A DNA stretch of 10,325 bases from Acidobacteriaceae bacterium (GTDB lineage Bacteria; Acidobacteriota; Terriglobia; Terriglobales; Acidobacteriaceae): positions 344 through 10,668 of the forward strand of contig PMXH01000275.1 in NCBI GenBank assembly GCA_003165855.1. Reading direction: 5' to 3'. Each line of letters starts with the position of its first letter. Position 1 is the first letter of the stretch. Of this stretch, positions 5,739 to 10,325 are shown piece by piece. The notes under the pieces were generated by a model that saw only the letters and a program-made list of their open reading frames with translations, made no database searches and was not told where the DNA came from. The translations under genes and the position numbers were made by a program.

Positions 5739-6755
5739 CGCACCTACAACCTCTGCTTCCTCGGCTTCGGCAATGTCAACCGCACCCTCGTGCAACTCCT
5801 GCGCGACCGCGAACAAGAACTGCGCGAGCGCCACGGAATTTCTTTCCGCATCACCGGAGTCGCAACCCTCCGCCTGGGATGGATTGCCGACCCCAACGGC
5901 CTGGATCCGGAAGCATGTGTGGATCGGACACTCTTGTCCGATAAACGCAGGGCATCTGATCAAGAGCCGACAACCATCCGCACCTGGCTTCAATCCGCCC
6001 AAGCTGACATCCTCTTCGAAGCCACGTCCCTCAACGTCCAAACCGGACAGCCCGCCGTCGATCACATCCGCGCCGCGCTCGAGCACGGAGCCCACGCCAT
6101 CACCGCCAACAAAGGCCCAATCGTCCACGCCTACCGCGAACTCCGCGATCTGGCCGCCGCGCAAGGCAAGCGCTTCCTCTTCGAATCTACCGTGATGGAT
6201 GGAGTTCCCATCTTCTCCTTATTCGATCAACTCCCCGCGATTCATCTGCAAGGATTTCACGGCATCCTGAATTCCACGACGAACGTGATCTTGAGCGAGA
6301 TGGAAAACGGTCTCAGCTTTGACGAGTCCCTGAAGAAAGCACAAGCCCTCGGCATCGCCGAAACCGACGCCACCCACGACATCGGCGGCTGGGACGCCGC
6401 TGTAAAAACCGCCGCGCTGATTACCGTTCTGATGGATGTTCCCGTGAAGCTGGAAGAAATCCAGCGCGAAGGAATTCGCGGCCTGAGCGGGGAAGCCGTG
6501 CGTGCGGCTAGAAAAGAAGGCCGGCCATACAAACTGATCTGCCGCGCCAAGAAATCAGAGAGCGGAATCACAGCCACCGTCCGCCCCGAACAAATCCCGC
6601 TGACTGATCCGATGGCGCAAATCGCCGGCACGTCGTCCTACATCTATTTCGAAACCGATATCTTCCCCGGCCTCGCCATCACCGAAGAAAATCCCGGCCT
6701 GTACGCCACCGCCTACGGCATGCTCGCGGATTTGGTGAGAGCAGTGACGCGGTAA
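5736..6755 (+). CDS. hom: Homoserine dehydrogenase, ACT-less, with apparent ATT start
   Basis: It encodes 339 residues if started at ATT 5736. The enzyme reduces aspartate semialdehyde to homoserine with NAD(P)H, a branch-point step to threonine and methionine, in the cytoplasm. Residues about 4-16 form the cofactor-binding strand and turn (YNLCFLGFGNVNR), which lies upstream of the first usual start (GTG 5790) and proves that translation begins earlier. The usual last Gly of GxGxxG is Asn. ANKGP at 124-128, VMDGVPIFSL, GILNSTTN at 176-183, E209 and the catalytic Lys at about 224 in GGWDAAVK are all present. There is no C-terminal ACT domain, so threonine feedback through ACT is not expected. 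A palindromic repeat lies in frame at residues 63-69, in a variable loop before the ATSLN strand. The gene may be functional with a weak start, or damaged at its start codon by the neighbouring repeat; the intact frame favours function. Confidence 0.85.
   Translation: MRTYNLCFLGFGNVNRTLVQLLRDREQELRERHGISFRITGVATLRLGWIADPNGLDPEACVDRTLLSDKRRASDQEPTTIRTWLQSAQADILFEATSLNVQTGQPAVDHIRAALEHGAHAITANKGPIVHAYRELRDLAAAQGKRFLFESTVMDGVPIFSLFDQLPAIHLQGFHGILNSTTNVILSEMENGLSFDESLKKAQALGIAETDATHDIGGWDAAVKTAALITVLMDVPVKLEEIQREGIRGLSGEAVRAARKEGRPYKLICRAKKSESGITATVRPEQIPLTDPMAQIAGTSSYIYFETDIFPGLAITEENPGLYATAYGMLADLVRAVTR
5923..5942. repeat. Perfect 8-4-8 palindrome in frame within homoserine dehydrogenase
   Basis: ATCGGACA (5923-5930), loop CTCT, then TGTCCGAT (5935-5942) form a perfect hairpin. 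The surrounding bases (GTGTGG before, AAACGCAGGGCAT after) resemble an acidobacterial intergenic repeat of the GGACACTCTTGTCC type as I remember it. It encodes the residues D-R-T-L-L-S-D in a linker that varies in length between dehydrogenases, so an in-frame insertion would be tolerated. Confidence 0.72.
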
Positions 6756-6769
6756 ATCTAAGCAAAGGC

Positions 6770-6813
6770 GTCATCCTGAACGGAGCCGTTCTTCAGGCGA
6801 AGTGAAGGATCTC
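6770..6813. repeat. Solitary GTCATCCTGA...GAAGGATCTC repeat with nested hairpin
   Basis: GTCATCCTGA (6770-6779) and GAAGTGAAGGATCTC (6799-6813) look like the two halves of a common GTCATCCTGAGCGAAGCGAAGGATCTC repeat, separated by an extra ~19 bases. CCTGAACGG (6775-6783) pairs with CCGTTC-TTC-AGG (6786-6797) with a three-base bulge, so the insert makes its own hairpin. It starts 15 bp after the dehydrogenase stop and could terminate its transcript. The left part resembles the arm of the repeat at 3933. Confidence 0.6.
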
Positions 6814-6884
6814 GTGCACCCATCGATGTCCCGCGTCCTCCGGACGCACTTTTCTGGCTCGGTTACGCCGCGGGTCACGACGCG

Positions 6885-6893
6885 TAATATGAT
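6885..6893 (+). promoter_or_regulatory. Possible -10 region of the aminotransferase gene, near-leaderless
   Basis: TATGAT (6888-6893, five of six consensus bases) lies 11 bp before the ATG at 6905, overlapping TAATAT (6885-6890). If used, the transcript would begin at or just before the start codon. No clear -35 hexamer and no Shine-Dalgarno sequence is seen. Confidence 0.28.
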
Positions 6894-6904
6894 GAATATT
6901 CACC

Positions 6905-8188
6905 ATGCCGACCACTGAAACCTTTGCTCCCGCCGCCCTCGACATCCACTACATCCGCGCCCAGTTCCCCGCACTCGCCCAAACCGTCAACGGACACCCC
7001 GCTGCATTCCTCGACGGCCCCGGCGGAACGCAAGTTCCGCAGCGCGTGATCGACGCCATCTCCAACTACCTGCGCCGCGACAACGCCAACACCGGCGGCG
7101 CCTACGCCACCAGCCGCAACACCGACGCCATGATCGCCGAAGCTCGCGTGGCCATGGCCGATTTTCTGAACTGCGCCGCCGACGAAATCGTCTTCGGTCC
7201 CAACATGACCACGCTGACCTACATGATGTCGCGCGCCATTGGCCGCGACTTCGGCCCCGGCGACGAAATCCTGGTCACGCGCCTCGATCACGACGCCAAC
7301 GTCTCCCCCTGGCTCGCCCTCGAAGAAAAAGGCGTAACCATTCGTTGGGCAGAAATCCACCCCGGAGACTGCACTCTCGACGTCGAAGATCTCGCGGCGA
7401 AGCTCAATTCCAAAACCAAGCTCGTCGCGATCGGCTACGCCTCGAACGCCGTCGGCACCATCAATCCCGTCAAAGAAATCGTTCGTATCGCCCACGCCGC
7501 CGGCGCCCTCGCCTACGTCGACGCCGTCCACTACGCCCCGCACGGCCTCATCGACGTTACGGCCCTCGATTGCGATTTTCTCGTCTGCTCCACCTACAAA
7601 TTCTTCGGCCCGCACATGGGAGTGCTCTTCGGCAAGCGCGAGCACCTGCAGCGCCTGCGTCCCTACAAGGTGCGCCCGCTCACCGACGCCGTTCCCAACC
7701 GCTGGGAGTGGGGCACGCTCAATCACGAATGCATCGCCGGCATCACCGCCTGCGTGGACTACATCGCCGATCTCGGCCGCCGAACAAATCCCGAATCCAC
7801 GACACGCCGTGCCGCGATAGTCGCCGCCTTCGAATCGGTTCATCGCCACGAACACGCGCTGCTGAATCGCCTGATCACCGGCCTTTCCGAAATTCCGCAG
7901 CTAAAGATCTACGGGATTACCGATCCCTCCTGCTTGGCCTGGCGTTGTCCCACACTCGCCCTGCGCGTCGTGAATCAGACCGCAGACCAAACTCCACTAG
8001 CACTCGCCACAAAACTCGGCGACCGCGGCTTCTTCACCTGGGACGGAAACTACTACGCGCTAAATCTCACCGAGCGCCTCGACGTGGAAAAATCCGGCGG
8101 CTTTCTCCGCATCGGCCTCGTGCATTACAACACCATCGAAGAAGTAGACCGCCTGCTGGCCGCGCTGCGAGAGATTGTAGGAGGGTAG
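6905..8188 (+). CDS. Cysteine desulfurase-like protein, class V aminotransferase family (TIGR01976 type)
   Basis: A 427-residue, PLP-dependent fold-type I protein of full family length. N-terminal FPALAQTVNGHPAAFLDGPGGTQVP (about 21-45; key residues FLDGPGGTQ) is characteristic of the cysteine-desulfurase-like TIGR01976 group. LDHDANVSPW at 127-136 supplies the His that stacks on PLP, D206 and H209 in VDAVHYAPH bind the ring nitrogen and oxygen, and K232 in STYKFFGPHMG is the PLP Schiff-base lysine. The reaction is likely PLP-dependent removal of sulfur or a related group from an amino acid, but members of this group are poorly characterised, and I see no clear mobile-loop Cys motif as in SufS or IscS. 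No iron-sulfur assembly genes are nearby. The ATG at 6905 has no good ribosome binding site. It is convergent with the DUF1444-like gene, 27 bp apart with no evident terminator. Confidence 0.88.
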   Translation: MPTTETFAPAALDIHYIRAQFPALAQTVNGHPAAFLDGPGGTQVPQRVIDAISNYLRRDNANTGGAYATSRNTDAMIAEARVAMADFLNCAADEIVFGPNMTTLTYMMSRAIGRDFGPGDEILVTRLDHDANVSPWLALEEKGVTIRWAEIHPGDCTLDVEDLAAKLNSKTKLVAIGYASNAVGTINPVKEIVRIAHAAGALAYVDAVHYAPHGLIDVTALDCDFLVCSTYKFFGPHMGVLFGKREHLQRLRPYKVRPLTDAVPNRWEWGTLNHECIAGITACVDYIADLGRRTNPESTTRRAAIVAAFESVHRHEHALLNRLITGLSEIPQLKIYGITDPSCLAWRCPTLALRVVNQTADQTPLALATKLGDRGFFTWDGNYYALNLTERLDVEKSGGFLRIGLVHYNTIEEVDRLLAALREIVGG

Positions 8189-8215
8189 ACGGGCCGCACA
8201 CTTAGGGCACGTTGT

Positions 8216-9481
8216 TCACATTGCCAACTTGCGCAATCTTGCTTGCTGCTCGGCGTTCGGAAATTGCCGGACCCGATAACGAATCGGCATCAAGCCAGGT
8301 TCTTGCTCCAACAGACTCCCAACCACCGATACCGCAGCGTCCCATGGAACCACGAAATGATCCTTACCCTCGAGATCCGCGAGGAACGCAATATTCTCGG
8401 CCTGGGGTAACAAACTGTCTATGCCGTTCGTCCAGATGCAGGCGCTGTAGGCGGTTCCATCCTCCCGCTCGAAGATCTTGTAGCCGGCCACGAAGATGTC
8501 GATCTCCTCCAACTTGTGAATGTCGTTCAGAAGTCCCTGCTGCTGGGAATAGTCGATTGCGTCTCTTTGCCTTTTGATGGGCAGCAACAGGTCCCGCAGA
8601 GACTGATCTTCGGGGACATACAGCTTCCAGGTTCCATCCAGCAGCACGTAGAGGTCGGGCGACAGCGGATGCCCTTGTTTGAAGTGACTCTCCGCCCCAG
8701 CTTTCAACAGGGCCGTCAGGCCTGCCACATCATTCGTCCCGGTCACCCAGAGTTGGTCGCGGTTGGGTACAAACGCGACTGGATCGCCGTCCACCGAGAG
8801 CCGATAGATTACCTCAGTTAGCAGCATGCGCGAGCTATCGTAGGAGTCGGCCCACTCGCCGTGATAGACACCGTTTTGTCCGGCAAACCGATTGGGGTCG
8901 GTCTTCTCCCAGAGATTATCCTTGGCGGCCTTGAAAGCTTCTTCAAGACTGACACCCCACTTCTCAAAATGATCGCGATAGATTGAGGTAATGGTGCGTT
9001 CAGTGTCGTAGGCGAGTCCAACCACCAATCCTCCGGCAAGAGGCTTGGTCAGCTCGCCCATTCCAGGATCAACTGTCACCATATCTCCCCCACCGAGCGG
9101 GAGTGCACAGGGAGCAGCGCCCCTGCCGTTCTTGCGGTTCATGAGACTCTCTATGCTGAACGACGCGGCACCTCGAAGAACGGGCATCAGGCTGGGTTTC
9201 ACCATCGCGAAGTCGGAGGGAATTACAGGAAGCGCTGGAATGGAAGCGGCCGCTGCAACGAATTCTGAGATCACAGTCTCTCGCAGGCTGCGCTTGACCC
9301 TGCAGTAGTTTGCGTAAACGCTGCCGAGAAAAATCGTCGATCCGCCGCCCAGTTTGAGCGAGAAATCGCCTTCCGCCGGCTCAACCTGCTCGATTCCAGC
9401 CTCGCGAAAGGCCCGGATGATTTTCTGGGCGAACTCGGCGCGGCTGGGCTGACGCGAGAGAACTTTATCCAGCAAGCTCAT
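8216..9481 (-). CDS. DUF1444-like protein of unknown function
   Basis: A 421-residue soluble protein with no signal peptide or membrane segment. The N-terminal region (SRAEFAQKIIRAFREAG, then a strand-rich FSLKLGGGSTIFLGSVYANYC, then RETVISEFVA) and the segment with MPVLRGAASFSIE recall DUF1444 (YtpQ of Bacillus), which has a similar order of an Arg-containing helix, a short beta unit and a 'pvir' stretch. A central ELTKPLAGGLVVGLAYDTERTI segment and a WADSYDSSRML segment are also typical of that family as I remember it. The C-terminal third, from about residue 240, is longer than in YtpQ and has an uncertain fold. The ATG at 9481 is chosen because it precedes the LLDKVLSRQPSRAEF helix and a weak GAG lies seven bases upstream. 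The coiled-coil gene is upstream on the same strand, 119 bp away, so the two may share a transcript. Function not known. Confidence 0.8.
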   Translation of the reverse strand: MSLLDKVLSRQPSRAEFAQKIIRAFREAGIEQVEPAEGDFSLKLGGGSTIFLGSVYANYCRVKRSLRETVISEFVAAAASIPALPVIPSDFAMVKPSLMPVLRGAASFSIESLMNRKNGRGAAPCALPLGGGDMVTVDPGMGELTKPLAGGLVVGLAYDTERTITSIYRDHFEKWGVSLEEAFKAAKDNLWEKTDPNRFAGQNGVYHGEWADSYDSSRMLLTEVIYRLSVDGDPVAFVPNRDQLWVTGTNDVAGLTALLKAGAESHFKQGHPLSPDLYVLLDGTWKLYVPEDQSLRDLLLPIKRQRDAIDYSQQQGLLNDIHKLEEIDIFVAGYKIFEREDGTAYSACIWTNGIDSLLPQAENIAFLADLEGKDHFVVPWDAAVSVVGSLLEQEPGLMPIRYRVRQFPNAEQQARLRKLAM

Positions 9482-9600
9482 GACGTTCTCAAAGCGGCTC
9501 GATCAAGACTTAAGGAAGAATTTCCTTCCGCGCCGGTCAGGGCAAGCCGCAGCGCAACCGCAAAGGCCGCGCGTTCGAATGGAAGAAGCTTGGCGAGCGC

Positions 9601-9858
9601 CTACGGCCAGCGCTTCGCGCTATCGTCCCAACCGGCTGCGCGCACCGGCTGCGCTCCCGCCACCACCGGCGGCGACGGTATGCGCATGGGCTGCTGCGGT
9701 CCGTTCACCGCAGTGGGCAGCGCCGGCTTCACCATGTCGGAGTTCATTTCCTTTTCTTCGGAGAGCAACGGAGCCACCAGCCGCAGCGCTTCCACTTCTT
9801 TCTCCAGACGCGTCAGCTCTATTTCCTTCTGCCTCAGAACTTCATAAACATTTTTCAT
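9601..9858 (-). CDS. Small coiled-coil protein of an acidobacteria-type family
   Basis: An 85-residue protein. Residues about 1-37 are a charged helix with a heptad pattern (MKNVYEVLRQKEIELTRLEKEVEAL, shown here as MKNVYEVLRQ followed by KEIELTRLEKEVEAL), followed by LVAPLLSEE. The rest (about 38-85) is rich in Pro, Ala and Gly and is probably disordered. I recall small proteins beginning MKNVY.VLRQKE in many Acidobacteriota, often of unknown role; this is memory, not a search. AGGTG lies eight bases upstream of the ATG at 9858, and a promoter with extended -10 is seen further upstream. It may be the first gene of a transcript with the DUF1444-like gene. The short intervening space (9482-9600) shows only a weak AAGGAA-GAAT-TTCCTT hairpin at 9512-9527. 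Confidence 0.68.
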   Translation of the reverse strand: MKNVYEVLRQKEIELTRLEKEVEALRLVAPLLSEEKEMNSDMVKPALPTAVNGPQQPMRIPSPPVVAGAQPVRAAGWDDSAKRWP

Positions 9859-9883
9859 AACCTGGGCACCTGCGAGTCGTTAG

Positions 9884-9932
9884 GTTGTCAAGCTTTTCTC
9901 GAACTTTAGCAGACTTACCCGTGTTGTCAAGC
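9884..9932 (-). repeat. Direct repeat GCTTGACAAC around the promoter
   Basis: GTTGTCAAGC occurs at 9884-9893 and 9923-9932 (39-bp spacing, plus-strand reading; GCTTGACAAC on the minus strand). The upstream copy holds the -35 hexamer. The downstream copy lies just after the -10, near the presumed start of transcription, and has no -10 of its own. This spacing fits either an operator pair or a duplicated -35. Confidence 0.5.
9903..9930 (-). promoter_or_regulatory. Promoter of the coiled-coil gene
   Basis: On the minus strand a perfect -35 TTGACA (9930-9925) is followed after 16 bp by TAAAGT (9908-9903), four of six consensus bases, preceded by TGC, which makes an extended -10 (TGCTAAAGT). It lies about 45 bp before the start codon at 9858. 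Confidence 0.5.
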
Positions 9933-9940
9933 GATTAAGC

Positions 9941-10240
9941 CTAAGGTGCTGCGATTCGAGGAACACGCCCGATTCTAATTGTCATTGCCATCGCAACCCT
10001 CATGCCGCAGGATTTGCCAGATCCCTTGCCCAGCGCGCCTTTCACCAGATATTCACAGCCGCGAAACCGCTTTGAGAATGCGCACCCTCTCACCAGCTTG
10101 CATTGGGAATCGCGAAAACCAGCACCCCGCCTGCCTTCTGCGAGAAATTGTTTCCTCCACCTGCACAAAATCCGGTCACCCGCCTGTGGACGCCCTGCAC
10201 TCGATTGAAAATAAATCAGATAAAGTCGCACAGTTTTCAT
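9941..10240 (-). CDS. Doubtful small basic ORF
   Basis: A 99-codon frame starting MKTVRLYLIYFQSS, very rich in Arg, Lys and Gly, with no recognised motif. AGGAG precedes the ATG with only three bases of spacing (minus strand, near 10248-10244), shorter than usual. Its codon choice is not like the nearby genes, and no family comes to mind. It may be an unannotated small gene, a remnant, or chance. Confidence 0.2.
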   Translation of the reverse strand: MKTVRLYLIYFQSSAGRPQAGDRILCRWRKQFLAEGRRGAGFRDSQCKLVRGCAFSKRFRGCEYLVKGALGKGSGKSCGMRVAMAMTIRIGRVPRIAAP

Positions 10241-10267
10241 TGACTCCTGAAATAGAAGGAGTACAAA
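10240..10267 (+). promoter_or_regulatory. Possible promoter with inverted repeat facing the right edge
   Basis: TTGACT (10240-10245) and TACAAA (10262-10267) are 16 bp apart. The perfect 6-bp inverted repeat ACTCCT / AGGAGT (10243-10248 and 10257-10262, eight-base loop) fills the spacer and overlaps both hexamers, as an operator might. On the minus strand the AGGAGT of the left arm is also the putative ribosome binding site of the doubtful ORF. Confidence 0.25.
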
Positions 10268-10325
10268 CAGAATCGTTCTTTGACAGTTTCTTAAGTTTTT
10301 CCGGTTGGTGCGGCGTCCGGGGCTC

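Larger units (their letters stand above)
9859..10325. other. Right-end intergenic region without a convincing gene
   Basis: Nearly 470 bp separates the coiled-coil gene from the window end. Apart from the promoter and repeat at 9884-9932, one doubtful minus-strand ORF and an inverted repeat at 10243-10262, I see no gene. The last ~85 bases contain GTTCTTTGACAG (10275-10286) and end in GC-rich sequence; this could be the leader of an RNA or gene lying past the edge, but that cannot be tested here. Confidence 0.5.

Noticed and set aside
5574..6164. Minus-strand open frame of 196 codons opposite homoserine dehydrogenase
   Set aside because: It overlaps the repeat block and the strongly supported dehydrogenase; its PDTNPDLP repeat is just the 21-bp tandem repeat translated.
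6875..7855. Minus-strand open frame of 326 codons, very rich in Gly, Val and Asp
   Set aside because: This is the usual antisense shadow of a GC-rich gene; the aminotransferase on the plus strand has all its family motifs.
7345..8205. Plus-strand Arg/His/Pro-rich frame of 286 codons within the aminotransferase
   Set aside because: Out-of-frame shadow with no motif and extreme composition.
8189..8215. Terminator between the convergent aminotransferase and DUF1444-like genes
   Set aside because: The 27 bases show no stem and no T-run.
9631..9654. ACCGGCTGCGC repeated with 13-bp period in the coiled-coil gene
   Set aside because: Two units only, within the low-complexity Pro/Ala-coding tail; most likely chance from codon bias.
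1..10325. CRISPR array, insertion sequence or integrase
   Set aside because: No regularly spaced repeats, transposase or recombinase frame was found on either strand; the repeats present are short palindromes.

Overview
The window looks like chromosomal DNA from an acidobacterium (phylum Acidobacteriota, Koribacter- or Terriglobus-like). I infer this from the GC-rich coding style, the particular protein families (a homoserine dehydrogenase without ACT domain, a TIGR01976-type cysteine desulfurase-like protein, a DUF1444-like protein and a small 'MKNVYEVL' coiled-coil protein), and several short palindromic repeats of a kind I associate with soil Acidobacteriota. No search was run, so the taxonomy is an inference. 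There is no CRISPR array, rRNA, tRNA or insertion sequence that I can support.

Layout, left to right. A 5'-truncated adenosine-deaminase-superfamily gene (1-1341, +) is followed closely by an ERCC4-fold nuclease (1376-1978, +). A convergent gene (2002-2976, -) encodes an apparently degenerate phage-type metallopeptidase-like domain joined to four membrane segments. A trimeric-type purine nucleoside phosphorylase (3077-3922, +) faces an exported SAM-hydroxide-adenosyltransferase/DUF62 protein (4051-5040, -), with a 100-bp inverted repeat between them. Divergent from the latter is a small PPOX/F420-type flavin-split-barrel protein (5179-5577, +). Next come a block of repeats (5608-5711), a homoserine dehydrogenase (about 5736-6755, +), another repeat, a class V aminotransferase (6905-8188, +), a convergent DUF1444-like gene (8216-9481, -) and a small coiled-coil gene (9601-9858, -). 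The last 470 bp is mostly intergenic.

Function. Three genes handle adenosine: the DUF62 enzyme is expected to split SAM into adenosine and methionine, the deaminase to make inosine, and the phosphorylase to make hypoxanthine plus ribose-1-phosphate. The DUF62 protein has a signal peptide, and the deaminase is cysteine-rich, so part of this may happen outside the cytoplasm. Homoserine dehydrogenase and the cysteine desulfurase-like protein belong to amino-acid and sulfur metabolism, but no operon joins them to the adenosine genes.

The most striking signal is the effect of short palindromic elements on genes. Two related double-hairpin elements (4980-5040 and 5650-5711) lie in the same orientation. 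The first supplies the start codon and first ~20 residues of the DUF62 protein. The second ends about 14 bp before the Shine-Dalgarno sequence of homoserine dehydrogenase, a gene that has no ATG, GTG or TTG at its conserved N-terminus and seems to start at ATT. A third, perfect 8-4-8 palindrome sits in frame inside that same dehydrogenase. The other notable item is the 2002-2976 protein, whose HExxH-like site reads HAFVH.
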